Of a stretch of 64,000 nt of DNA, positions 35,128 through 44,955 are shown piece by piece; position 1 is the first letter of the stretch, and each line of letters begins with the position of its first letter. The notes under the pieces are model-generated. The model did no database searches. It had not been told where the DNA came from and saw only the letters and a program-made list of their open reading frames with translations. Source of the DNA: Legionella sp. PC1000. GTDB taxonomy: Bacteria; Pseudomonadota; Gammaproteobacteria; Legionellales; Legionellaceae. The DNA is taken from the NCBI RefSeq assembly GCF_014109805.1, contig NZ_CP059400.1:1272001-1336000 (forward strand). Direction: 5' to 3'. A program made the translations under genes and the position numbers.

Positions 35128-37506
35128 TTAGAATAAACTATCCTCAACAGCAGGCAGTTGTTGCTGATCATTACTCGCATTAAAGACAGGTGTTGGATCT
35201 TCTTCCGCAGGAACTTCTTTATTACGAAAATACTCGATGATCCCATTTGCCTGATTAGGACGCGCCAATAAACCACTATTTGGATCAATGCGAACTGCGA
35301 CTACATCCTCAGGTTGTCTCATTTCACTTTCAGGTTTTCCTTTCAATGCAACTTTCATAAAGTCGATCCATAATGGCAAAGCGAGCCCCGCAGCATATTC
35401 ATGTAAGGATTTGGGATTATCAAAACCTATCCATGTTGTTACAACGAGGTCGGAATTAAACCCAGCAAACCAGGCATCTACTTGATCATTCGTTGTACCC
35501 GTCTTACCTGCTATGTCTTGGCGATTGAGCACACGAGCTGCACGGGCAGTACCATGCTGAATCACATCTTTTAAAGCAGTATACATTAGAAAGTTAATGT
35601 CTTCGGGAATAACTCGCGGAGCTAGCGTTGAATGGTCCACACTGTTGTCGCAGTTATTACAAACAACGGTTGGTTTGGCTTGCAATAATATCTTGCCATC
35701 TGTATCAGTAATGTGATCAATGAGGTAAGGTTCAACTTTATACCCGCCATTTGCGAAAACAGCATAAGCAACAGTCAGATCCATAGGGCTAATTGATAAA
35801 CTGCCTAAAGCCAGGGATAACCCTCTAGGAAGTGCTTTCCTATTAAATCCAAAACGAGATAGGAAGTCGATGGTGTAATTGATGCCAATGTCATCAAGGA
35901 TGCGTATGGACACTAGGTTTTTAGATTGGACCAAGGCTTGTTTTAACCGTGTTGGTCCGTTAAATTTCAGGTTCACATTATGAGGACGCCATAAGTTTGG
36001 CTGACTTGGATCATCAACGACAATAGGCGCATCATTAATCAATGTTGCCAGAGTATAACCATTATTCAAAGCTGCAGCATAGACAAAAGGTTTAAAGCTG
36101 GACCCTGGTTGTCTGCTGGATTGAGTTGCCCGGTTAAATTTGCTTTTTTGGAAATTGAATCCACCCACGAGTACCTCTATGGCACCATTTTTAGGATTAA
36201 GTGCCACCATTGCTGATTCAGCTTCAGGAATTTGTGCCAATTCCCAATGGTCTTTTATTGAATGAACATAAATAATATCGCCAACAGCAACAACTTGCAT
36301 GGCTTTGGATGGAGATTTACCTACCCAACCATTTTTAAGTGCTGGTCTTGCCCAAGATAAACCGGCCCAAGGGATAAGAATGGTTCGGCCACTTTGCAAT
36401 GTAGCTGTTGCCTCATTTTCCCGGACTTCGGTAATAACCGCCGGAAGAAGATGGTTAAGTTCCGGATATTTTTCCAGGTTTTTTTGAATTGAGTGCAAGG
36501 ATTTGCTGTCTTTTTCACCAATTGTAGCAACAGGTCCTCGATAACCATGCCGGTGGTCATAAGAGATTAAATTTTTTTCGACTACATCATTGGCTGTATT
36601 TTGCAACTTTCCATCAATAGTCGTGTAAACTTTATAACCCTTAGTATACGCATCAGGGCCGAAATTATCGTATAAGGATTGACGAATCATTTCAGCAACA
36701 TAAGGTGCTTTCACTTCGATAGGAGTGCCATGATACTTCGCTGTAATTGGTTGGTTTATCGCATTTTGATATTGCTCTTCATTGATGTAATGCTCTTCCA
36801 GCAAGCGTTCTAATACATGGTCGCGCCGTTTTTTCGCAGCTAAGGGGTTTGCAATGGGGTTTTGAGTTGAAGGTGCTTGGGGTAGTCCAGCAATCATTGC
36901 GAGTTCTGCCAGATTTAATTCTTTAAGCGACTTGCCAAAATAAACCATTGCGGCAGCACCAACTCCATAAGCACGATTACCTAAATAGATTCTGTTAAGG
37001 TAGAGTTCGAGAATTTTTTCCTTACTCAATTCTCTATCTATTTTAATAGCAAGCATAATTTCATTAAATTTGCGCAAAAAGGTTTTTTTACGACTTAAGA
37101 AAAAATTACGCGCAACTTGCATGGTAATGGTACTACCACCTTGAGATTTTGTTCCAGTTTTAACCATACGAACTGCAGCACGTCCAAGACCTAAAACATC
37201 CACACCAGGATGCTCAAAAAAGCGTTGATCTTCAGTAGCAATTAAAGCATGGATCAGCATGGGCGGTATTTCATCATAAGTAACAGGAATTCGTTTTTTT
37301 TCGCCATATTCCTGAATAAGTAAACCTTCTTTGCTGAAAATTTGTAAAGGTACCTGTAATTGCACTGTTTTCAACGAATCTACGTTGGGGAGTTGGCTTT
37401 CAAGATAGAGGTAAAATAGACTACCTGCCACGATTAAAACAAAAAACAGGCTCATCAGCGCCCATAGACCTTTACGCCAGAAGTATGCCATTTTCATAGA
37501 GTTCAT
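35128..37506 (-). CDS. mrcA: Penicillin-binding protein 1A
   Basis: Bifunctional peptidoglycan synthase of 792 aa, anchored by one N-terminal helix (about 14-35). The glycosyltransferase domain has Glu92 in ATEDQRFFEHPG, then GGSTITMQVARNFFL and ELYLNRIYLG. The transpeptidase domain has Ser469-x-x-Lys472 (PGSSFKP), SKNLVSIRI with the SxN motif, and KTGTTND. An OB-type insert lies between them, as in class 1A enzymes. Several starts are close together (37506, 37497); no Shine-Dalgarno distinguishes them. Divergent-type neighbourhood with pilMNOPQ is common in gammaproteobacteria, here with one extra gene between. Confidence 0.95.
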   Translation of the reverse strand: MNSMKMAYFWRKGLWALMSLFFVLIVAGSLFYLYLESQLPNVDSLKTVQLQVPLQIFSKEGLLIQEYGEKKRIPVTYDEIPPMLIHALIATEDQRFFEHPGVDVLGLGRAAVRMVKTGTKSQGGSTITMQVARNFFLSRKKTFLRKFNEIMLAIKIDRELSKEKILELYLNRIYLGNRAYGVGAAAMVYFGKSLKELNLAELAMIAGLPQAPSTQNPIANPLAAKKRRDHVLERLLEEHYINEEQYQNAINQPITAKYHGTPIEVKAPYVAEMIRQSLYDNFGPDAYTKGYKVYTTIDGKLQNTANDVVEKNLISYDHRHGYRGPVATIGEKDSKSLHSIQKNLEKYPELNHLLPAVITEVRENEATATLQSGRTILIPWAGLSWARPALKNGWVGKSPSKAMQVVAVGDIIYVHSIKDHWELAQIPEAESAMVALNPKNGAIEVLVGGFNFQKSKFNRATQSSRQPGSSFKPFVYAAALNNGYTLATLINDAPIVVDDPSQPNLWRPHNVNLKFNGPTRLKQALVQSKNLVSIRILDDIGINYTIDFLSRFGFNRKALPRGLSLALGSLSISPMDLTVAYAVFANGGYKVEPYLIDHITDTDGKILLQAKPTVVCNNCDNSVDHSTLAPRVIPEDINFLMYTALKDVIQHGTARAARVLNRQDIAGKTGTTNDQVDAWFAGFNSDLVVTTWIGFDNPKSLHEYAAGLALPLWIDFMKVALKGKPESEMRQPEDVVAVRIDPNSGLLARPNQANGIIEYFRNKEVPAEEDPTPVFNASNDQQQLPAVEDSLF

Positions 37507-37590
37507 AGTGTTTTAATGAAATTTGGCGTGTATTATACAGTGATTTTTTGTATGATTGCGAGTTTTGTGCAAAAAAGTGGGTCATTTTTG

Positions 37591-37631
37591 GTGTTTCATT
37601 GAATTTTAAAGAGAAAAATTCAATGAAACAC
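37591..37631. repeat. Perfect 17-bp inverted repeat
   Basis: GTGTTTCATTGAATTTT (37591-37607) and AAAATTCAATGAAACAC (37615-37631) flank a 7-nt loop, just past the 3' end of the coiled-coil gene and 85 bases before the PBP1A start. No T-run follows on the minus strand, so it is a transcript-end hairpin or a binding site. Confidence 0.6.
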
Positions 37632-37644
37632 AGTAATTGTATCG

Positions 37645-38781
37645 TTATTCTATAGACAAATTATGCATGTTGTCCTCAAAATTTTCCGGCTTCGGTATAC
37701 TTTGTGACGAAGTAGTCGTAGGTTGCTGTTGAAAAAATCGAGGGTTAGTTCCTGATTGAAGCATACTTAATGCAGCAAGACTTCCATAGAATGGGGTGTA
37801 AGGAGGGAAACGTCTGGCTTCTTTAGCTTTTTGCAATTCCGCTTTAGTTTTTTCCAGGTCCTTAGTTAATTCTTCAATAGTTGCCTGCTGTACTTTATTT
37901 ATTTCGGTTAACTCCTGTAACTGGGGTTCTAGTCCAGATTTTTGTTTATCTGCCAATTGTTCTAACTCTGATCGTTGCTCTTCTATTTTTAATTTTTGAC
38001 TCACTAATTCTAATTGTTGTGCTTCTAATTTTGATTTTTGACTCTCTAATTCCAATTGTTGTGCTTCTAATTTTGATTTTTGAACACTTGACTCTAATTT
38101 TAGAGTTTCTGTCTCTAATTTTAAGTTATCTTTCCCTGACTCTTCGGTAGCTTTTTTTAATTTATTACGTTGAGACTCTAGAAATAGTTGCTGTTCCAAA
38201 CAGATGTTTGTAGCAATATCTTTGAGTTCATCATTAGAGTCATCGGTAGTCATATGAAGTACAAAAAGAACCTCATCGATGAGCAGTTGGCCTGAATTAC
38301 AATATTTGCCTCCCACATACCGATCATTCAATAAACCAAATAACTCTCGAGTTAGAGAACCTTTGGAATTATTTAAAGTTACTGAATGTTTGAATCCCTT
38401 TTTTATATTTAATAATTGGCGAAAATCGATGAATAATTGAGTTAATTGTTCTTGCAATGTCTGAAGCTCTTCAGAATTGAGCGGAGTTTTTCTATCGAGT
38501 TGTTCTTTTAGATAGGAAATTTCATTTAAAATGAAAGAAAGGAATTCCTTGCGAGCCTGATAACCTCCTGTGCACGCATTGATCTTGCCTTCTAAGTATG
38601 GAGCAAAATTGATCTTTGTATCTTGAATTATTTCTACTGCGCGTTCATGAGATTTTTTTCTACGCGTTGTAGGTTCCAGTGCAGCAACAAGTTTATCTTT
38701 AGTTGCTATATTATCTTGGCTGTCATGATAACGAACTATGACGGTTGTCAATGCATAAATTAACTCTTCTAACCTAGTCAT
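37645..38781 (-). CDS. Coiled-coil protein with 14-residue repeats, effector candidate
   Basis: Product of 378 aa beginning MTRLEELIYAL; ATG 38781 follows AAGGAGAT and is preferred to 38799. Residues 1-200 are helical and globular; residues about 205-325 form a long coiled coil with a repeated 14-residue unit (SKLEAQQLELESQK) that is also a 42-bp DNA repeat. The tail is Pro/Gln/Ser-rich and ends NFEDNMHNLSIE. It lies between PBP1A and pilM, the place where I remember the L. pneumophila Dot/Icm substrate RavI (lpg0926); whether it is homologous cannot be told here. Function unknown. Confidence 0.75.
   Translation of the reverse strand: MTRLEELIYALTTVIVRYHDSQDNIATKDKLVAALEPTTRRKKSHERAVEIIQDTKINFAPYLEGKINACTGGYQARKEFLSFILNEISYLKEQLDRKTPLNSEELQTLQEQLTQLFIDFRQLLNIKKGFKHSVTLNNSKGSLTRELFGLLNDRYVGGKYCNSGQLLIDEVLFVLHMTTDDSNDELKDIATNICLEQQLFLESQRNKLKKATEESGKDNLKLETETLKLESSVQKSKLEAQQLELESQKSKLEAQQLELVSQKLKIEEQRSELEQLADKQKSGLEPQLQELTEINKVQQATIEELTKDLEKTKAELQKAKEARRFPPYTPFYGSLAALSMLQSGTNPRFFQQQPTTTSSQSIPKPENFEDNMHNLSIE
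37993..38086 (-). repeat. 42-bp direct repeats inside the coiled-coil gene
   Basis: Two consecutive 42-nt units (37993-38034 and 38035-38076) differ at two or three bases, and a third begins at 38077. They encode the 14-residue heptad unit and are prone to slippage, so copy number may differ between strains. Confidence 0.8.
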
Positions 38782-39025
38782 GAAAATCTCCTTTTTCAAT
38801 ACATAAAATGCGAAATCCCCTTACAAGTTGGTCTTTCACTATATTAAATGTTTTTGGGAGGCGCAAGTTGTTATAACTAAATGGTGAAAATGACAACTTG
38901 ACATCATTATGGTAAGTTTAATAAAGCAAAAAACATTGTAACTTTTTAAGAGGTTACGTTAACATCACCATATAATCCTAAAGGAGTTTTTTTGAATGCA
39001 TGGAAGATTCAAAGGAATAAGAAAC

Positions 39026-40090
39026 ATGCTCAAATTGTTTCAGTCTAAGCATCGTTCAATTCTCGGAATAGATCTTACATCAACAGCGGTTAAAGTCTTG
39101 GAAATTTCAGGTCAGGAAGGTGCATTTGTTGTTGAAAATTATGGACGGGAAGTATTACCAGCAAATGCAATGGATGGGAACACAATTAAAGATGTTGATG
39201 CTGTTTCCCAGTGCATTAAAAAAGTAATTGACCGCTTGCAAACAACATGTAAGCAAGCTGCGTTAGCTGTTCCTGATTCATCAATAATCAGCAAAGTGAT
39301 ACAAATCAATGAAGGTTTAAATGATGAGGAGATGGAAGAACTCATTGTTACAGAAGCGGATAAATACATTCCTTATCCCATAGATGAAATTAACCTTGAT
39401 TTTGAAATTTTGGGGCAGTCTGAAAAAAATTCAACCATGTTAGATGTACTTATTGTTGCATCACGAGCAGAAAATGTGAATCAACGTGTTGAGACGTCCA
39501 TTCACGCAGGTTTAGATGCTGTAGTGATTGATGTAGAATCTTATGCGGTGGAGAGAGCAGCACAACAACTTGCTAAGGATTTACCTGCATCGGGACAAGA
39601 TAAAACCATTGCCATCATTGATATTGGTGCCTGCTATACACATTTATTTGTATTGCAAGGCATGAAATTGGTTTATTCGAGAGAAGAAAAATTTGGAGGC
39701 AAACAATTAATAGACTCGATTGCTGAATATTATGAAATGTCTTTGGAGCAAGCTGCTCTGGCTAAAGAAAATGGAGAATTACCTGCAGATTATGAAAAAA
39801 AGGTTTTGGAGCCTTTTAAAGAAAATATTTTGTTGCAAATCAAACGTACATTGCAGTTTTTTTATTCCACAAGCCAGGATGGAGAGGTAGATCATATTTT
39901 GCTGGCTGGAGGGTTAGCCAAGCTGCCTGGATTAGTAAGTTTGGTTCAGGAGCGATTAGGGATGAGTACCACGATTGCCAATCCTTTTTCGTATATGACT
40001 CCAGGAAAAATGGTGAATCTGGACTCTATAAATAATGATGCTCCTGCACTCATGGTAGCGTGTGGTCTGGCATTAAGGAATATTAAGTGA
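39026..40090 (+). CDS. pilM: Type IV pilus assembly protein PilM
   Basis: Actin-like cytoplasmic protein that binds the N-terminus of PilN and links the pilus alignment complex to the motor. The 354-aa product starts MLKLFQSKHRSILGIDLTST, has the phosphate-1 loop GIDLTSTAVK, the second IIDIGACYTHLFVL, and the adenosine motif LLAGGLAKLPGL. Both 38996 (behind AAGGAG) and 39026 (behind AAAGGA) are possible starts; 39026 gives the family N-terminus. First gene of pilMNOPQ, with a 214-base upstream gap holding the promoter. Confidence 0.94.
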   Translation: MLKLFQSKHRSILGIDLTSTAVKVLEISGQEGAFVVENYGREVLPANAMDGNTIKDVDAVSQCIKKVIDRLQTTCKQAALAVPDSSIISKVIQINEGLNDEEMEELIVTEADKYIPYPIDEINLDFEILGQSEKNSTMLDVLIVASRAENVNQRVETSIHAGLDAVVIDVESYAVERAAQQLAKDLPASGQDKTIAIIDIGACYTHLFVLQGMKLVYSREEKFGGKQLIDSIAEYYEMSLEQAALAKENGELPADYEKKVLEPFKENILLQIKRTLQFFYSTSQDGEVDHILLAGGLAKLPGLVSLVQERLGMSTTIANPFSYMTPGKMVNLDSINNDAPALMVACGLALRNIK

Positions 40091-40096
40091 GACTAT

Positions 40097-40672
40097 ATGA
40101 CACAAATTAACCTTCTTCCTTGGCGAGAATTAAAGCGGGAGCAGGAAAAAAAGCTGTTTACAATGATGCTGCTGGTGTGCATTGTAGCCTCGGGATTTAT
40201 TGTATTTTTAATTAATTCGTATGCTTCAGGATTGGTGAGCAATCAAGTCACGCGAAATCAAATGCTTCAGAAAGAAATTAATACTATGGATGCGCAAATA
40301 AAAGAAATAAAAAATTTGCAGAAGGCTAGAGAAATGATCATTTCCAGAATGTCTGTAGTCCAGCATTTACAATCCACGCGAACATTAATGGTTCATTTAT
40401 TTGATGAATTGATCAATATAACCCCGTCAGGAGTCTATTTAACTCAGGTAGAAGGGAAAAACGATGTTATTACCGTTTCCGGGTATACTGAATCAAATAC
40501 TTTTGTTTCTATGTTAATGAGAAACATAGAAAATAATGAATGGGTTCATAATCCTATTCTGAGTGAAATCAAGAAAGAAAGTAATGAAAAAAAGAAACAG
40601 CAATCTGCTTTGCATGAATTTAAATTAACTTTTGTGCTTGCTCCTCAATTCCAGATCGGGATAATACTATGA
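40097..40672 (+). CDS. pilN: Type IV pilus assembly protein PilN
   Basis: Inner-membrane protein of the alignment complex. The 191-aa product opens MTQINLLPWRELKREQEKK, the conserved INLLPWR peptide that docks onto PilM, followed by one transmembrane helix (about 22-42), a coiled-coil stretch, and a ferredoxin-like periplasmic domain (PSGVYLTQVEGKNDVITVSG). It begins 6 nt after pilM and overlaps pilO by four nucleotides. Confidence 0.94.
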   Translation: MTQINLLPWRELKREQEKKLFTMMLLVCIVASGFIVFLINSYASGLVSNQVTRNQMLQKEINTMDAQIKEIKNLQKAREMIISRMSVVQHLQSTRTLMVHLFDELINITPSGVYLTQVEGKNDVITVSGYTESNTFVSMLMRNIENNEWVHNPILSEIKKESNEKKKQQSALHEFKLTFVLAPQFQIGIIL

Positions 40673-41268
40673 ATAGCCTTAGCCTGAATGAATTAACTCT
40701 GGAAAATGTTGGGCAATGGCCGGTAGTGGTTAAAAGTTGTGTTCTTATGGGAGTGAGTATTTTAATTATTGCTCTGGGTTATTGGCTAATCATACAAGAC
40801 AACTTCACTCAGTTTAATAAACTAAAAGGGGAAGAGGCTACTTTAAAAACAGATTTTGAAAACAAGCAACGCCAATTATTTAATTTGCCAGCCTATCGCA
40901 TGCAGTTGCAACTTATGATGGAGCGTTTTGCATTAATGCTCAAACAACTTCCTGAAAAAAATCAGATGCCTGGTTTATTGGAAGATATTTCTAAAACAGG
41001 AGTGGCATCCGGCTTGAAGTTTGAATTATTTGCGCCACAACCTGAGGTAGTACATGATTTTTATATTGAGCGACCAATAAAAATTTCAGTAGTAGGAACT
41101 TATTTTCAATTGGCAATGTTTATAAGTCGGGTCGCTGAGATGGATCGTATTGTAACCTTGCATGACTTCAGTATTGAAGGGGTGTCCTCCAAAGATAAAA
41201 AAGTAGTTTCGGAGGATGAATTGGTGATGAACATCACAGCTAAAATATATCGATATCGCACACAATGA
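40669..41268 (+). CDS. pilO: Type IV pilus assembly protein PilO
   Basis: Bitopic inner-membrane partner of PilN. The 199-aa product has a transmembrane helix at about 24-44 (VLMGVSILIIALGYWLII), a coiled coil, the LLKQLPEKNQMPGLLEDIS region (PilO hallmark: LP-x-K near a small domain), and a periplasmic ferredoxin-like fold (GTYFQLAMFISRVAEMDRIV). The start overlaps the pilN stop (ATGA) and its stop overlaps pilP in the same way, so translation is coupled. Confidence 0.94.
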   Translation: MNSLSLNELTLENVGQWPVVVKSCVLMGVSILIIALGYWLIIQDNFTQFNKLKGEEATLKTDFENKQRQLFNLPAYRMQLQLMMERFALMLKQLPEKNQMPGLLEDISKTGVASGLKFELFAPQPEVVHDFYIERPIKISVVGTYFQLAMFISRVAEMDRIVTLHDFSIEGVSSKDKKVVSEDELVMNITAKIYRYRTQ

Positions 41269-41783
41269 TAAACCGAAAACAAAAAATTGGTTGTATCTGT
41301 TCATTGTCTTTATTACTGGTTGCTTGTGCCGGAAATAATGATGATCTAGTGCGTTACATTAATGAGGTAAAACACAGAAAAACACGACAGATTGAACCAA
41401 TCCCTTCCTTTGCGCCCTTGCCTACGTTTAAATTTCCTGATAGTGATAACAGGCGTAATCCATTTAAGCCTATAGTTCAAAAAAAGGAGGAGGAGGTTGA
41501 TGTTAATGCGCCGGATAAAAATAGGCCGAAAGAGCCTTTGGAAGCTTATCCTTTAGATGCTTTAAAATTTGTAGGCACTTTAATGCAAGGAAATGAAATG
41601 TGGGCATTGATCAAACTACCTAACTCAGACATTACTCATGTAGGAATTGGTAATTATATGGGCCAGAATTATGGCCGTGTTGTATCAATTAAGAATAATT
41701 CAATTCAATTAATAGAAACAACACAAACATCAGGAAAGTGGGAGAAACATAACATCACGCTTGAATTATATACTGGGAAGTAG
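41265..41783 (+). CDS. pilP: Type IV pilus assembly lipoprotein PilP
   Basis: Inner-membrane lipoprotein that connects PilN/PilO to the secretin PilQ. The 172-aa product has a lipoprotein signal ending LLLVACAGNN (lipobox cysteine at about 21). A flexible Pro-rich linker (IPSFAPLPTFKFPDSDN, RRNPFKP) leads to the beta-sandwich domain with LDALKFVGTLMQGNEMWALI and VGIGNYMGQNYGRVVSI, standard for PilP. It overlaps pilO by four nucleotides and pilQ begins 8 nt downstream. Confidence 0.94.
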   Translation: MINRKQKIGCICSLSLLLVACAGNNDDLVRYINEVKHRKTRQIEPIPSFAPLPTFKFPDSDNRRNPFKPIVQKKEEEVDVNAPDKNRPKEPLEAYPLDALKFVGTLMQGNEMWALIKLPNSDITHVGIGNYMGQNYGRVVSIKNNSIQLIETTQTSGKWEKHNITLELYTGK

Positions 41784-41791
41784 GAGCAAAA

Positions 41792-43897
41792 GTGCGGAGA
41801 ATTGTTGCTTTATTTATTTTAATGACTATGAGCTTTGGGATGGCTTTTGCCCAGAATAATCCTTTGATATCAGTCAAGGTAATTCCTTTACCACTGGGGA
41901 AGTTGCGTATTGATTTCGAGTTTGCGCAACCTATAAAGCGAGAGCCTGCAAGCTTTGTGACCCCAAATCCGGCACGTATAGTCCTTGATTTTATTGACTC
42001 TAATCTGGAGTTACCTTCCAAACAGAAAACAAAAGAAATTAAATTAGGTTCTCTCGATAAATATACTATTGTTGCTGTGGGCCCCCGTGTCCGGGCTATA
42101 TTGGATTTAAATTATCCAGTGCCTTATTTAGGCTCAATTTCTGGAAATGTATATACTCTTATTTTGAATGGCAAAAGAGAGGAGTCAATCCAACCTCCTA
42201 AAGAACTTCTAATCACCAATCGTCCAGTCAGAACAAGTTATGAAATCAATCATTTTGATTTTCGAGGAATTGAGCGGCAAGGCGGTCGGGCGATAGTAGA
42301 TGTTTCCAGTACCAGCGTCCCGATTGAAGTAGAAGAGCATGGTAAGGATATTTTAGTTAAATTTTTAAATACGAAAGTTCCTCAGAACTTAAGGAAACGT
42401 TTTGATGTTTCCGATTTCCGCAGCCCGGTACAAATCGTTACTTTTCAACAAAAAGGTAAAAACGCACATATGCTATTGGCGGGTACAGGCGCTTTTGGCC
42501 ATTATGTTTCTCAGGTTAATAAGCAATTCATGGTTGATGTAGTTCCTTTGACTCCAGAAGAGGCACAACAGGCTAAATTAAAAAAGAAAGTTTTTTCTGG
42601 AAGAAAAATTTCTTTAAATTTCCAAAACATCAGCATACGTGCTGTATTACAGTTGCTGGCAGATTTTACTGGAATCAATATTGTAGTGAGTGATAAAGTT
42701 GAGGGTAATATTACCCTTAGGTTAAATAATATTCCCTGGGATCAGGCTTTGGATATTATTTTGACGACACAAGGTTTAGCGAAGCGTCAGACAGGGAATG
42801 TGATATTGATCGATTATAAAGCTTCTTTTGATAAAATGGAGGCAGAAGAGCTTAAGACCCAACGTGCTATTCAGAAGCTAGAGCCGGTACGTTCAGAGCT
42901 GATTCAGATCAATTACGCCAAAGCCACCGATCTTGCGATTTTGATTAAAGACAAACAAAATTCCCTTTTATCGGACAAAGGTCGCGTAAGTGTTGATACG
43001 CGAACAAATACCCTCTGGGTTCAAGACAGTGGAACTCGGATAAATGAAGTCAGGGAGTTGATTACACAGTTGGATGTGCCCGTCAAACAAGTACTTATAG
43101 AGGCACGTATCGTCGAAGTGACTAAAGATTTTGCTCAAGATCTTGGTATTCGATGGGGAGTTTCCAGGCCGACTCATTTAAGTGGTACATTGGCTGGTGC
43201 TAATCAGTTGGCGCAAGGAGTTGCTCCGGCAAATGTCGTACCATTTACAGACAGATTAAACCTGGATTTAGTTGCTGCTCCAATAACGGGCGTGCCTCCG
43301 GCTTCTGTAGGTATTGCATTAGCTAAGCTTGGCGATAATATTTTACTTGATCTCGAACTTTCGGCCTTAGAAAGCGAGGGCCTTGCCGAATTGATATCTA
43401 GTCCGAGGCTTATTACTGCAAATCAACAGCCTGCGGTAATTGAATCAGGGCAGGAGATTCCCTATCAGGAAGCTACTTCAAGTGGGGCGACAGCAGTAGC
43501 ATTCAAAAAAGCGGTATTAAGTTTAAAGGTAACCCCGCAAATTACTCCTGATAGTAAGGTACTTATGGAGCTGAAAATTAATCAGGATAATGCATTACCT
43601 AACCTAACATTTAATGGAGTACCTGTAATTGCAACTAAAGAAATTCAGACGAATGTGCTTGTCAGCAATGGACAAACTATAGTACTTGGCGGTATTTATC
43701 AGCAAGATAAGAGCAAAACTATTAACAGAGTACCTTTTTTTGGTCAGTTGCCGGTAGTTGGGAATTTATTTAAAAATACACAAATTGCCCTTAGAAATGA
43801 TGAGCTGCTTATATTTATAACACCAAAAATAATCACAAACTCATTATCGATTACAACAATTGAAGGTAGAAAACCAATTCGTTTTGATGAAAAATAA
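41792..43897 (+). CDS. pilQ: Type IV pilus secretin PilQ
   Basis: Outer-membrane secretin through which the pilus passes. The 701-aa product has a signal peptide, one or two AMIN domains in the first 250 residues (IDFEFAQPIKREPASFVT, ARIVLDF), the STN/N0 domain (ISLNFQNISIRAVLQLLADF), an N1 domain, and the secretin core (VPVKQVLIEARIVEVTKDFAQDLGIRW split over the region 430-455, ALESEGLAELISSPRLIT, and TNVLVSNGQTIVLGGIY). Start GTG 41792 follows TAGGAG. Last gene of the pil operon; a 530-base gap follows. Confidence 0.95.
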   Translation: MRRIVALFILMTMSFGMAFAQNNPLISVKVIPLPLGKLRIDFEFAQPIKREPASFVTPNPARIVLDFIDSNLELPSKQKTKEIKLGSLDKYTIVAVGPRVRAILDLNYPVPYLGSISGNVYTLILNGKREESIQPPKELLITNRPVRTSYEINHFDFRGIERQGGRAIVDVSSTSVPIEVEEHGKDILVKFLNTKVPQNLRKRFDVSDFRSPVQIVTFQQKGKNAHMLLAGTGAFGHYVSQVNKQFMVDVVPLTPEEAQQAKLKKKVFSGRKISLNFQNISIRAVLQLLADFTGINIVVSDKVEGNITLRLNNIPWDQALDIILTTQGLAKRQTGNVILIDYKASFDKMEAEELKTQRAIQKLEPVRSELIQINYAKATDLAILIKDKQNSLLSDKGRVSVDTRTNTLWVQDSGTRINEVRELITQLDVPVKQVLIEARIVEVTKDFAQDLGIRWGVSRPTHLSGTLAGANQLAQGVAPANVVPFTDRLNLDLVAAPITGVPPASVGIALAKLGDNILLDLELSALESEGLAELISSPRLITANQQPAVIESGQEIPYQEATSSGATAVAFKKAVLSLKVTPQITPDSKVLMELKINQDNALPNLTFNGVPVIATKEIQTNVLVSNGQTIVLGGIYQQDKSKTINRVPFFGQLPVVGNLFKNTQIALRNDELLIFITPKIITNSLSITTIEGRKPIRFDEK

Positions 43898-44427
43898 GGT
43901 TTATCAGGAGTTGAGATGAACTGAGGCATTCAGTTTAAAGGTAGAGACTCCCTATGATCCACTAGGATAAAGGCCTGGATTCCGTACTCTATGCGCGCAG
44001 AATCCAGCTTCGGTATTTATGCGATTAAACAGATGTTATGCATAAAGCATCGCAAGTAGGCCAAAAGGTGCGGTTTTATGTTTAATAATTAGGCGCATTG
44101 CCTCCTGATCAAGGAATCTCATCTCAACTTAGGTGTTTTGCCGCACCAAAACTACAAATTTTTAGCGCTATAGCATGATTCTACAGACTTATTTTTTAAT
44201 GAAGTGATATAATATAAATGATTAAGAGTAAATAGTTATAAAATATGCTCATTTGTTGTAGAATGATGGGCGGGAATTTCTAACTGCGAAAAATACAGTT
44301 AGGATTGAGCCCCAAATACCCCCACTTTGGCAAATTACCATACTTTAGATTAATGCTAAAATGGGAAGTTATTTTGGACTCGATCTTTAATTAATGACAT
44401 TTCAGTTAAAGAGGTATGTAATAAAAA
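43898..44427. other. Intergenic region between pilQ and aroK with large inverted repeat
   Basis: No ORF of note. AGTTGAGATGA (43909-43919) and TCATCTCAACT (about 44127-44137) are complementary and enclose a stretch that looks like a worn family C repeat (CCTGGATTCCGTACTC, TATGCGCGCAGAATCCAG, TATGCATAAAGCATCGC). The remainder, an AT-rich run near 44190-44260 and TTTAAAGAGG before the start, presumably holds the aroK promoter, but no clear boxes were found. Confidence 0.45.
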
Positions 44428-44955
44428 ATGAGCATAGTTAAAGTACGAAATATTTTTCTCATCGGACCCATGGGTGCAGGTAAAAGCACTATAGGTCGTG
44501 CTTTGGCAAAGGAGCTCAAGTTAGAATTTTTTGATTCGGATGAAGTGATTGAAGAGCGTGCTGGTGCCGATATATCTTGGATTTTTGATATTGAGGGTGA
44601 AGAGGGTTTCAGACGCCGTGAACAAAAAGTTATTGAAGAGTTAACTCAAAAGACCAACATTGTTTTGGCAACAGGTGGTGGAGTCGTAATCACTCCCGAA
44701 AACAGAAATGCATTAGCAGGGCGTGGAACTGTAATTTATCTTAAAACCTCATTACAGCAACAATTTGAACGAACTAAGCGGGATACCAAGCGTCCATTAC
44801 TGCAGACAAATGATCTTGAAGGAAGATTGGAATTATTGAGGGATGAGCGCGAGCCATTCTACAATGAGTTAGCTGATGTTAGTTTTGAAACAGATAAATT
44901 AACGGTCAAAGCGGTTGCAAATAATATAATAAAATATATTTATGGCGAACTTTGA
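44428..44955 (+). CDS. aroK: Shikimate kinase
   Basis: Phosphorylates shikimate at O3 in the aromatic amino-acid pathway. The 175-aa product has the Walker A loop GPMGAGKST at 13-21, [13 protein letters not shown] with the shikimate-binding Asp, the RRRE-like [16 protein letters not shown], and the lid RPLL (TKRPLLQ). Complete and of standard length. aroB overlaps its 3' end by 14 nt, and a damX-like gene follows, the common aroK-aroB-damX order. Confidence 0.96.
   Translation: MSIVKVRNIFLIGPMGAGKSTIGRALAKELKLEFFDSDEVIEERAGADISWIFDIEGEEGFRRREQKVIEELTQKTNIVLATGGGVVITPENRNALAGRGTVIYLKTSLQQQFERTKRDTKRPLLQTNDLEGRLELLRDEREPFYNELADVSFETDKLTVKAVANNIIKYIYGEL

Noticed and set aside
37881..38150. 89-codon very hydrophobic plus-strand frame opposite the coiled-coil gene
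   Set aside because: It is the antisense of the Leu/Glu/Lys heptad repeats, which read as Ile/Leu/Val in the other frame; not a membrane protein.
43898..44427. Small RNA or riboswitch ahead of aroK
   Set aside because: Only repeat-like inverted arms were visible; no known aptamer pattern.
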